Below are positions 23,335 to 33,693 of a stretch of 64,000 bases of DNA, piece by piece. Every line of letters begins with the position of its first letter. The stretch's first letter is position 1. The position numbers and the translations under genes are program-made. Under the pieces are notes generated by a model. It was not told the DNA's origin and made no database searches. It saw nothing but the letters and a program-made list of their open reading frames with translations. The DNA comes from Mimachlamys varia (taxonomy: Eukaryota; Mollusca; Bivalvia; Pectinida; Pectinidae), in assembly GCA_947623455.1 (NCBI GenBank), contig OX392545.1, positions 22,852,001 through 22,916,000 of the forward strand. Reading direction: 5' to 3'.

Positions 23335-23445
23335 ATCACCGTAATGGTCATTACCGTAATGAACATCAGCATTACGGTAGTGAAATCGACATTACGGTAA
23401 GGACATCAACGTTACGGTAAGGACATTAGCATAGCGGTAAATGTA
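23335..23445. repeat. Short repeat of the CATTACCGTAATG motif
   Basis: Five or six copies of ATTACGGTA or its complement at roughly 20-26 bp spacing, the later ones in the form TTACGGTAAGGACAT. The motif is self-complementary in places, which allows small hairpins. Confidence 0.65.
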
Positions 23446-23756
23446 GTTATCCACTTAAAACGATTAATTGACGATATGTATCACATCGTTACACACATAT
23501 TTATATCGGTAATATGAAATAGGCACTGCCTAAAAGCGAGCGCACGTAGTTCAGTAACCATTATATGATCTCGGGCGCCAAAGGCGCCCCCAGGTAAGGG
23601 CTTTAGGTGACAAAACGAACAGAATACTTCATATGGACAAGTGGTGTGCTGATGGCAGTTTTAGAAACTTATGTAAGACAGTCTACCAGATATTACGTTT
23701 AGGTCTTCACTTACTGACTCTTACCATCAATCAATTAAGCGCAAATGTCCCCATAA

Positions 23757-24610
23757 CTTTCAAACGGTTGAGATCCCCACCCAAAACTATATATATATAT
23801 ATATACAATTGCTGAGCATAAAGAAACGACCACTTGCAGGCTTACCTCCTGAGTAATAACTATTAAATGATTGAGATCCCCATCCCAAAACAATATATAC
23901 AATTGCGTGGCATAAAGAGACTATCACAAATATTATTTTAGATTTGACCCCAGGGTCTGCCACGACCTTACAAGCTTTACACTCGAGTCATAACTTTCAA
24001 ATGGTTGAGATCCCCACCTCATAACTATATATATACAATTGCTGAACATAAACAAACGATCACAAATATGATTGGAGATTTGACTCCAGGGTTTGCCACT
24101 CCCTTGCAGACTTAACTCTTGAGTCATAACTTACTTCTAAATTCATAAATTAAAGGGGTTTTAAGGCACCTGACCCTTCTGCTTCTACATTAGTTTTAAA
24201 AATTTGGATTCCCACCTTTAGGCCCCTAGCATCACTGAAGAGTCCTAGGAGGACGAAACAGCTGTATGGTGCAGTTTAATTCATTTTCGTCATGCTGTAT
24301 CTATTACTAAATTTAAAAGGTGCAGCACATGTGTGTGTTATGTCATCTTTCCAACAGTTGAGATCCCCACCCGTAAGTATATATATACAATTGTTGAGCA
24401 TAAAGAAACAATCACAAATATGATTGTAGATTGGACTTAAGAGTCTACCACGCCCTTGCAGTCTTGACTCCTGATTCTTAACACTTAAACGGTTGAGATC
24501 CCCATCCCGAAACTTATATATACAATTGCTTGGCGTAAAGAGACAATCACAAACATGATTTCAGATTTCATCCTAGCGACTGCCACACCCCTTGCAGACA
24601 TCCCAACACA
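23757..24610. repeat. Interrupted tandem repeat, 'GGTTGAGATCCCCA' unit
   Basis: GGTTGAGATCCCCA-like blocks, followed by TATATATACAATTGCTGAGC and a CTTGCAGNCTT segment, recur near 23766, 23870, 24004, 24357 and 24494 (about 110-135 bp). The array is split by the dispersed repeat at 24131-24350. Confidence 0.7.
24131..24350. repeat. Dispersed repeat copy ('GGACGAAACAGCTGTATG' family)
   Basis: The second copy of the 16370-16587 segment, same orientation, inserted into the 23.8-24.6 kb tandem array. The array motif TTTC(C)AA(A)CGGTTGAGATC resumes directly after it. Confidence 0.7.
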
Positions 24611-24939
24611 AAACACTACAATTGCTGGGCATAATATTTAGTATGAACAAATTTCAAATAAATTTCCTCTAAATGCTCTTTTGAATTAGAAAGCTCAGAG
24701 TTCATTAAAGGCAATATTGCGGCAGATCCAACACTGGAAAATTTTATGTTATTTAACTGTATGTACACATAACTTTTTGTTGCATTTACTGAAAGCCAGG
24801 TGAGCGATACAGGCCTTCTGGGCCTCTTGTTTATGATGATCTATTGATGCAATATTTAGAACAAACTACAAGATTTAGTGAGGAAAAATTGAGAAAACTG
24901 ATGTTAAGGGTATATCAACTCTACAATCGTTTGTCATTG

Positions 24940-25375
24940 GATGTACAAAGTTTGAAAAAGATCAGTTTGGAACTGAAACAAAATTTAGATTGTGAAATAT
25001 GCGAGGGGCAATAACTCTTCCAAATAAAGGAGAATCCATCAATGTTCAGGAAAACACAACCTCATGTCATGGTGAATATTATAAGAGATCAGTTGAAAAC
25101 TGGGAGGATATCTCAAAACTAGAAAGAATAAAAACTTTCAAATATAGTAGAACCATATAGATGTTCAGGAAAACCCACCTTCATGATATGGTGAATAAAT
25201 GCACAAAGTTTGAAAGTGATCAGTTAAAACTGTGGGACAAGATTTGATAGTGAAATATAAAAGGGGGAAGCTACTCTTCCAAATATAGTCGAATCAAACT
25301 GACTTTGAGGAAAACACAACTTATGTCATAGTGAAAAACTATCTCAAGTTTGAGAGATCTCCAGTCAAAATAATT
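24940..25375. repeat. Three diverged tandem units, 'AGGAAAACACAAC' module
   Basis: Units of about 150 bp with AAGATCAGTT(T)GGAACTG, GGGCAATAACTCTTCC, TCAGGAAAACACAACC and ATGTCATGGTGAATA. This is a typical molluscan repeat module. Confidence 0.6.
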
Positions 25376-26540
25376 GTCCAACATATATGATGCTGATAAT
25401 TTTCACAAAGAAGGGCGGCAATACTTACCAGGCTTTATTAACATTGTCATCAATAGCAATGTATGTTATAGAACTGTAACAACATTTGCTAAAACATTCA
25501 TTACTTATATTTACATTTTATGTCATAATGAATGACTCAAGGATAGTGAAATATTTAAATCAATGAAGAATATATATTTAATTCTAGCATGTCTGGATAT
25601 GAAAAAAATGATTATTGAAAATTAATTCAATTTGCCCTCTTTGTAGCCCTTCCCTCAGGCCTTTGAGATGGGCCAGGTTGTTCATTTTCATACATATACC
25701 ATCAGAATGCAGTCAAATGATTTGAAATGATAATCATTCAAGTGCAGGTTAAAAATACCCAAAAATGTTCTTTACCCATATTTTAACTGCAACAAGGTCA
25801 AAAACAAGATTACATACAAATCATGACTAACATGAAATTTCCTAGGGAACTAAGAGTACATTTTTTCACCTATTTATATCTATGAATCTCTGGCAAAGCT
25901 AAAGTGACAATTCCTGATTATGGGATTAATATTCTTACCAAATTTGTGATAGCAAAATGATCACATAAGAACATTAGTACTTTTTTATATATTGTATATA
26001 TATATATATAATATATTGAGAAAAAAGATTAGTCTGGTGACTGATCACCTATGTTATATTTTCTCTATTGAATGTAGTTTGAAAGTTGAAACCCAACTTA
26101 ATACCTTCAAATCATTTACATATTATGTGCCGAAATAGGATTGTTTAAAATTTAATCAATTTGATGTCTTTCTGACTTATAAAAAGAAAGAGGTTGATCC
26201 GAAAAAATTGCTTATGTCTTGAAACATATATTTGATCATGGGACGCATGAAGGCCCGATCACTGGATGTCTGAACACCAAAGACTTTGATGGTTAAATGA
26301 AAACAAAATTGATGTGCTAGTTTAAGATCAAATCAGAATTCGCAAATGCCAAGTTGTATGAACACAGTACAGCAAAGAAAAAATAAACCCAAATACAGAA
26401 CAAATAAACAAGAACAATGAATATATTATATATATAGGGTGTATCAAATAATGGGAAATAAATTGAAGAGTTCTATTATAGTTACTCGTAGTTATCTTTT
26501 TATGTTTACATGTTATTTATATCTTCTATGTTTCATTAAT
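25376..26540. other. Non-coding stretch
   Basis: No gene is recognised. A (TA)n run lies at about 25995-26018. Confidence 0.4.
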
Positions 26541-26556
26541 TTCAAGTTGTGCTATC

Positions 26557-26629
26557 ATTTCCACCAGGAATTGAACCTGGGTCTCCCACCACAAAGTGGC
26601 AAGTGTGATGACCACTACACTATGGAAAT
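26557..26629 (-). tRNA. tRNA-like sequence, probably a pseudogene or SINE head
   Basis: On the minus strand, 73 nt with a perfect 7-bp acceptor stem (ATTTCCA/TGGAAAT), an A-box-like D arm (GTGTAGTGGTCATCAC) and a T arm with B-box GGTTCAATTCC on a CCAGG/CCTGG stem. The anticodon arm is poor: the only 5-bp pairing (TTGCC/GGTGG) needs three wobbles, gives loop ACTTTGT and lacks U33, so no anticodon can be assigned firmly. Flanking sequence is inverted too (TCAAGTTGTGCTAT at 26542 and ATAGCACAACTGAA at 26635), which an ordinary tRNA gene would not show. Confidence 0.6.
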
Positions 26630-26651
26630 ATTTCATAGCACAACTGAATTC

Positions 26652-27226
26652 TTGATACATTTTGGATTTGAAATGTATAACCTTAAAATTATACTCATCC
26701 TCTTTCCTCTGAAAATAGGAACTAACTATGTACCGCTGCATCCCCTTAAATTTTAATTGATAAATGCCAGACTCAGAACTACAATTTTCTCCATGCAATT
26801 TTCTCCTTTTCTAAGATTCCTTAGACTATCTTAGATTGCTAACCCTTAATTTGAAATAATTTTTTGGTATTGTTAGCACAAATATTTTCTCCCAAGACAG
26901 AAAAAGGTTGGCAAGTGTGCATTTATCATTTCAACCATGTACCATAAATAATCTACGTTCAAAAAGTAGTGTGATTTTAAAATACCTTCATTTTTAATAC
27001 AGGGATTTAAGGGATATATACAGTGACTGTGACGAGACAAAAGTCTTTCAATCTTTTTTTTATTTTGCTATTATCAGATTATGATCTACAGTGTATAATA
27101 TCTGTATTTCCAACTTTTTTTCAATGAATTTTCTTGACTTGTTTGAGATCATTTTTATGAAGATGTGTGTTCTTGTAGAGAATTGTTTCCTTTTTCATCT
27201 TATAATAGTTACACTGTTAACAGTAA
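26652..27226. other. Non-coding stretch left of the hAT element
   Basis: No gene or clear repeat is recognised. Confidence 0.35.
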
Positions 27227-27567
27227 CCAGTCCGGGGCGTAGCTGGGTTGGAATTGAAGTGCAGGCACATGGCGCCGCAGGCGCCCGAGTGCTTCGCGCC
27301 GAAGGCGCGAAGCAAGCTAGGGGGGTCCGGGGGCATGCCCCCCCCGGAAAAATTTTGAAATCTAGAAGCTCTGTGGTACATTCTGGTGTATTTTGAAAGG
27401 ATATTTTGTTATAAATTTGTACTGGTATTTCAGATATTTTTTTTGCAGCTGACTATTTTATATGCTCTCATAATTTTTGTTTCTACAGAGTTGAATTGAA
27501 ATTCCTTTGTTGATATAATACATGTATACCGGTAAATATGTGTTATATATTTGATTACATATCAGAT

Positions 27568-27801
27568 TTTGTAATGCATTAGATGGGTTCTGGTGCATTT
27601 GGAGAGTCGATTTTATGAAATAAAAAAATGTGTTTATAAATGACGATTTTATTATTTTCCCTTAATATACAATGGCCTCCCCCAGAAAAAAAACTTTAGA
27701 TTTTGTAATGCATTTGATGGGTCCTGGTGCTTTTTGTAAGTCGATTTTATGAAATAAAAAATGCGTTGATAAATGATGGTTTTATTATTTTCCCTTAATA
27801 T
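27568..27801. repeat. Subterminal tandem duplication (129 bp) in the hAT element
   Basis: Two copies start at 27568 and 27697 with AGATTTTGTAATGCATT and end with TTTTATTATTTTCCCTTAAT, differing at scattered positions. They lie between the left TIR and the 3' end of the transposase gene. Subterminal repeats in hAT elements often bind transposase; that role is inference here. Confidence 0.75.
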
Positions 27802-27941
27802 CATTTGTATTGGAAACACCTTTTACGGTAAGATGAATATTATTCAACTTTAACAATGCATTTAACAGAAATATTTTTTGAAATCAACGCCAGTGACGTC
27901 ATTGTTCCAAATTGAGTTGTAATACTCAAAACTTCGAGAAA

Positions 27942-30657
27942 TTAAATAAAATCTAGCTGTCGGCATTTGGATGAGGCGAAGCTGTTAATTGCCCTGTTGA
28001 TGTCGATGTCAATGTCCCTGTGTATGTGTAACATTGCCAATGACGACAGGCGGCTAGTGGTCATCCTTGACCTCAAGTAATTCTTAATTCTCTTCATCGC
28101 ACTGAAGGATCTTTCGCAGGATGCAGATGTTGGTGGCATTGTGAGGAGGATGGTAAGGATGGTATAGATACCGGGATACAGATCCTTGTTGGTCTTCCTT
28201 AGTGTTTCCAATACACGTTTAGGCTTTTCCTGAGACATGGACCACCTCACCTTCCATCTAGAGACTTCGTTTTCAAATTCCGCGGGTGTTCCACTCATGT
28301 CATGAGCGTAGGCTGCGTAAACGTCGTTTCTTTTGGCGTCAGTCAGGTTCGCAACCTTCACCGGGATCAGACACTCTGCTGAGAAACGAGCTTCATTTTT
28401 TAGAATCCTTTCGTCCATTTCCTGCATCAGGTGGTCAAGGAAGACATTATAGAGCGAGACTCTCCAATAGTCAGACGGGTCATTTACGTTGTAGTTGGCG
28501 CGGTGCTGTTGCCTCCCGGCCCTACGAGGTACTGATGGAACAACCTCGAAGTCTGCTCCAAGATCTGTTGCTCTTTCAAATAGTGCATTCCACACTTCAG
28601 GATCATTCCTTTCCTCATGGAGAATATGAAGAACTACTTTGGTTTCCGAAACTGCCTCCATCAGATCCATGTCGACTTTTTGAAGTAAGTTAGTCAAGGC
28701 CACAGTAGAGCTCAAAACATGGTCGGCTACAACTAAGCTTATAATGAAGTCGAATCTGAGAATAGCTGCCAAGTACTGACCAGCCTTGTCATCTCCATCC
28801 TCTTGCAGTGTTTCTAGGCTATGCACTACAACGTTGAATGCCTTCTGGAAGGTCGAAAGTGCATCTGCGCGACTTGTCCATCTGGTCTCACAGAGTGTTC
28901 TAAGCTTCTGACGGTGCTGCAATTGATCCTGTGTGACCACGTCGTCAGCGAGTTCATCAGCGAACGCCGTTAAGCGTTTAGCTGAATAATCAAAGGGGAA
29001 TGCAATGTCCTGGACTGTTGACATCATTGTACGAACGCAGGGAATTTTGGAGCTGTGTACAAGCGCTAAATTTAGGCAATGGGCTTTGCAATGGACATAA
29101 TTCGCTTCTGGAACACGCTCTCGAACACGCGCCTGTACCCCTTTGAATTTTCCCGACATGTTTGCTGCTCCGTCATAGCATTGTGCTCGAATCTTAAGCA
29201 TGTCTCACCCGAGTTCCTGTACGTAGGTCAACACCATTTTGGCAACTTCTGCACCTTTTGTTGACTGGCAATGGAGTAAACCGAGAAACTCCTCCCGTAC
29301 ACACACCTCTTCGGCAGAATGAAAGTCAACAAAGCGCACACAAAAAGACAGCTGCTCTTTTGTCGATATGTCGGTTGCCTCATCCACTATTAGAGCGAAA
29401 TATCTAGCATTTTTACAGTTTTCTACAATTTGATTAGTGAGTTGTGTTGCGCAAATGGATATTAGTTCATTCTGTATGTCGGGCGACGTGTATTTAGCTT
29501 TCGCTGTCGCGTTTTCCAGATGGTCTGCAAGAATGCGGTCTTCCTTCCCTATCTCGCGCAAAATCGCCATGAAATTGCTCCGATCTTCTACATGACCACG
29601 TATGGGAATATTCTGTTTCCCACACATGACAAGTACTTCTATTATTTTTCCGAGAATGTGCCTGTTATTTTCAACTGTTGTGATGGACGATAGTGATATT
29701 TTTCGATTAATTGGCTCCTTTTTTCCATCCACTATTTCCAAATAGTGCTCTGCAGAAACGACACAGTCGATATGCGTTTTCTCCTGTTCATGTCGCTTGA
29801 CGTACGTTGACAGATTTTTCCAGTCTGTTACTGGATTAACGAAACTTTTATCAGACTTTCCCGAAACGCCAAACAGTATGCAATATACGCAATACACGGC
29901 GTCATTGCACACAGAGTATCGCAGCCAATGAACATCGTTCAGCCATTTCGTGTTGAATTTCCTTATCTTGTCTCCAAAAGACCTACAATTTAATAACGCA
30001 TGCTTAGTGGTCTAGAGTGTGTTTTCAAGTCTCATCAACTATCACTCCAGGTAGGATGCGACACAAGCTATTGTGAAATATAAGAGTCAATTGTCTCAAC
30101 ATTAATCATAATGGCACTGATAGAATTGGTGTGGAGGCTATAAGTTGATAGTTCAAAAAGAAAAGACTATGTTAATAAGTGGGTAGGAGTATGAGTCGTC
30201 TTATATAGCAATACTTATGTTTTAATTTAATTCCACTCATAATTACTGATTATCCGTAAATCCGGAATCCGGGTAGTAGTACGCACCCGTAGAGGGAGAA
30301 CCGTGAGACCCGCAGGCAACGTCCAACACTACTTGTTTTCTTTTCTTTCGTGCTACCAATTAGGCCTAGCCATATCCCCGATTACTGTCTAGTTTAAGAG
30401 CGTAGTACATGACTAGTTACATTAGGCTCTATTTGCAAGTGCTAAGAGTCAGTTACTCAGTAGCCTGTAGACTGACTCGTTAACCTGAGCAGAATCATGA
30501 AATTGGTGGCGGATCAGACCTACCTCAACGGAAACGTGAACTCATGCGCATTGCCCCATTTCTGTCGTAATAAAGTTTTCTTAGTATCTTCATCACTTTT
30601 CATAAATGTCTGTGCTCCAATGTCTGGGTAGGGGGGTCCTGTATACGAATATGCCAT
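27942..30657 (-). CDS. hAT-family transposase (TTF zinc finger, DUF4371, hAT C-terminal), one internal stop
   Basis: Exon 1 (30657-30524) starts MAYSYTGPPYPDIG and ends at a GTAGGT donor. Exon 2 (29982-27942) follows TTGTAG and keeps phase, giving 724 codons. Residues about 41-85 form a TTF-type zinc finger (FPLRSFGDKIRKF, WLRYS, DAVYCVYC). A DUF4371-like region follows. The RNase-H-like core shows LIVDEATDIS (first acidic residue near 245) and CYDGAANMSG (near 315), then HCKAHCLNLAL. The C-terminus has the dimerisation signature PPTSASCERSFSAMKRIKNY. A TGA at 29205-29207 splits the frame between QELG and DMLKIRAQ. Apart from that it is intact. It resembles ZMYM1-like hAT proteins, which bind their own TIRs and cut and paste the element. 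An open frame at 28286-28693 on the plus strand is antisense shadow. Confidence 0.9.
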
Positions 30658-30961
30658 ATTTCTCTTTCAAGTTTTCGCGGCAAACAACTTGAGTAGGCCT
30701 AATCATTCTCAGTGAAGTACTTGATGGGTTCAGTAATGTCCGGATAAATTGCCCGGTTTATTATAGCATATTGAAATTATGTATCAAATAGCGCAATATT
30801 AAAACCATTATGCCGGGGTTGATACAATACATGTTTTGAAGCATAAATTAGAGCCTGTACTGATATGCAGTCGTCATCAGGCCTATTTTAAGGTAACCTT
30901 AGGATTTTTTTTGTGCAGGCACGTGCCTGCAGTGCCTAAAGGCAGCTACGCTCCTGCCAGT

Positions 30962-32371
30962 TAGCAAAATTAGTGCCCGGGGTCAGGTATTCAGAATACA
31001 CATGCCTGCCCCGACTCACTGTAAGCATCGATATCATAATCAATCGTCAAGCTTCGGTGCGGGGGGGGGGGAGACTATTCAGTATTCTATAGACTATTCT
31101 ATGAGACATGCTGCAACACAGACACGATCTTACGAAGAAGGCAAAGCATTAATCATTTGACTTACTTTAAACAATGTCCTTTGAGTTTCATGAGCATTCA
31201 TACCGTCATTTTGATGACGAAGCCAGCTGTTCATCTCAATGGACAGCAGGCACAGGCAAGACCGAAGAAAAGGCTTCACAAGCGGTATCGTAGACTTGCA
31301 CCAGGCCTATGAAACGTTTGGGAAGCCGGCAATGGTTTTGTATGTGAAAGAATGCCATCCATGCTGCAATCACCTTTTGAGTCAAACATACAATCCGTCT
31401 ATGTGGGCAGTGATAAGCGATAAAACTGGCTGAAATCCCTCCACACTCTGCAGGCATCCTGGCGAAGTTTTCTATTCCGGTCTATTTCAACCAATCAGAA
31501 TGCATTAAATTTTTTAGCCCGCGATTTTCAAACCGCAAATATTTCTCACGCTGAACCCGATTCGTCATAATAATCGATGAAAACAAAATATGGTTTAAGA
31601 AGGAATCACTTCAAACCATAAGGAATACATTTGCAACGGTTACATCAATAAATTACGATATGAAACATAATATCTATTCATACAGCAATGTTGAAAACGG
31701 CAATTGTTTTAGCGTCCGACCTATTTATAACCATTGGGAATGTATCGTCCGTTTCACATCGGGAAGGCAAAAAATCTGAATGTCGCAATTTGCACCTCTG
31801 CATGATCATTGAATGCATATATTTGAAAATTAGTTTCGTATTTTTTGAACGTCAAAGTGCGCATGTCAAAATTTATTCATATCGGAAGTAGCAAGATTAA
31901 AACCCCGCCATTTTCTTCAAATTATTCCGTTTTGAAAATTCAGTCACTTGCATTGTGAGCCAGCGATGGAGATGCTACAAATTAATTTTGTGATAACAGT
32001 GGTAACGTATTTAGATTCTAATCTGAATTTCCCGTTCTATTGTGGAAATATGTATTTAACATGGCAAGATGAAACTGCCCGGCCTTGCTAAATGCCCCCC
32101 TCCTCCGCACTTGGATAATCCCGTGCCTCAACAAATGTCTCCATGCAAACATTTATGAATTATGAAATTATTGCTCATGCATGTTATAACCAATAACCAT
32201 ATTCTTTTAGAATGCGTGCATTTAAGCATTCACTTCAATAACAAAAATGCAGTTTTCGTTTGCAACAATCAATAGCCTATTTGATTAACAATGAGAGTAA
32301 AATCAGGGACATGTACGTCCCTGGTAAAATCATCAACTTAACTGCACTAACTATTTAATATATTAGACTTA
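30962..32371. other. Non-coding stretch between the hAT element and the OTU gene
   Basis: Both strands at about 31236-31457 are open for 60-70 codons, but without a recognisable domain. A G-run is at 31059-31070 and a CCAAT sequence near 31491. The OTU gene's promoter may begin in this stretch, but the GATATC repeat separates it from the start codon. Confidence 0.35.
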
Positions 32372-33693
32372 TATGGCAAGCCGTTTGGGTTTTTACCTAG
32401 TAAATACAGATATCTGTATTTAAAATAAAGATAAACCTATCATTATTAATATAAAAATTAAAGATATCTTTAATTCAAATAGAGATATCTTTAATTTAAA
32501 GAGAGATATCTTTAATTGAATTAGAGATATATATGTATTTGAATTAGAGATATCTCTATTTCAAATAGAGATATCTCTAATTACACAACAAATAGAGATA
32601 TCTCTAATTCAAATACAGATATCTCTAATTCAATTAAAGATATCTTTATTTCAATTAGAGATATCTGCATTTCATTGTAAATAAAGACATCTGTATTTCA
32701 AATAAAGATATCTTTAATTCAAATACAGCTATCTCTAATTGTTGTAGAAATACAGATATCTTTATTTTAAATGCAGATATCTCTATTTGAATTAAAGATA
32801 TCTTTATTTGACATGAAATAGAGAAATCTGTGTTTAACCATCAAATAGGAAAAACGACTGCTCCCTTGACTCTCCCTTCTGCACATGACGGAAGTAAAGC
32901 AGTATTGACGCAAAATGGCGGGAAATGCTGAACGTGTGCTGCTGGATGTCGCCAGCACTGCAATGGCGTCCTTAAGAACAGCGAGGGAGGAGGTGATGAA
33001 TGATATATATCACGCCACAAGACGCACCTTTTTTTGCAGAAGAAATTTAGCACTGGATAGTCAAATTTAATTACAAGCGTTTCGTTAACACCGATCAGGA
33101 TTAGGGAGTAATCATTATTTTCTTTGTGTTTCAATATTAATCTTCGCACTGAGCAAACACGTGTAAATACAGATATCTTCAATTCAAATAGATATATCTG
33201 TAATTGAAATAGAGATATCTGCATTACAAAGTAATTGCAGATATCTCTAATTCAATTAGAGATATCTGTATTTGAATTAGAGATATCTGTATTTGAATTA
33301 GAGATATCTGTATTTCAAATGAAGATATCTATTTAAACAAAATTAAAGATATCTCTATTTAAAATAGGGATATCTTTAAACCAAATAGAGATATCTATTT
33401 TAAATAAAGATATATTTAATTGGACAAGAATTAAAGATATCTCCATTTCCAATAAAGATATCTCAATTACAATTAAAGATATCTGTAATTCAAATGGAGA
33501 TATCTGTATTTGAAATAGAGATATCTGTAATTTAAAAGAAGATATCTTTATTTTCAGTAGAAATAGAGATATCTGTATTTAACTTAGACATATCTTAATT
33601 TAAATAGAGATATCTTCATTTTAAATAGATATATCTTTAATTAAATAGAGATATCTTCATTTCAATAGGTAAAAACACAAACGGCTTGCCATA
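32372..33693. repeat. TIR-bounded GATATC repeat element split by a unique core
   Basis: The left end TATGGCAAGCCGTTTGGGTT and the complement of the right end (TATGGCAAGCCGTTTGTGTT) match over 26 bp with one mismatch. Between them, 32395-32835 and 33165-33670 consist of 20-30 bp units built on AGATATCT joined by AATT-rich spacers. The central 330 bp (about 32836-33164) is unique and contains OTU exon 1. TAGACTTA and TAGACTCA flank the ends but are offset by 2 bp, so the target duplication is unsettled. A truncated relative lies at 55362-55655. Confidence 0.75.

Larger units (their letters stand above)
21689..24831. repeat. Composite molluscan dispersed repeat, GCTCACCTGG ends
   Basis: It starts AGCTCACCTGGTCCGAAG with CCGTCGTCCTTCGTCCGTC close behind, and ends CCAGGTGAGCGATACAGGCC...CTTGTT. 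The outermost bases are inverted. The interior is a patchwork: 1.3 copies of the 159-bp unit amplified at 35.4-37.3 kb (21790-22000), a retroelement fragment (22442-22602) and small arrays. A second end of this family lies at 37279-37314 and a diverged copy at 46890-49645. Whether the two ends belong to one insertion is uncertain. Confidence 0.55.
27232..30956 (-). mobile_element. Nearly complete hAT transposon
   Basis: The left end CCGGGGCGTAGCTGGG and the complement of the right end (CAGGAGCGTAGCTGCC) form short TIRs of the CAGGGGCGTAGC type. Direct CCAGT pentamers flank it (27227-27231 and 30957-30961). It encloses a minus-strand two-exon transposase. A tandem duplication at 27568-27801 lies between the left TIR and the gene's 3' end. 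A GC-rich patch with self-complementary GGCGCC and GCGAAG blocks follows the left TIR. Only one in-frame stop is seen, so the insertion is probably young, or a recently inactivated autonomous copy. Confidence 0.85.

Noticed and set aside
28286..28693. 135-codon plus-strand frame over the hAT gene
   Set aside because: Antisense shadow of a clearly conserved transposase frame.
31236..31457. Open frames on both strands between the hAT element and the OTU gene
   Set aside because: Neither strand shows a domain, and splice borders are unconvincing.
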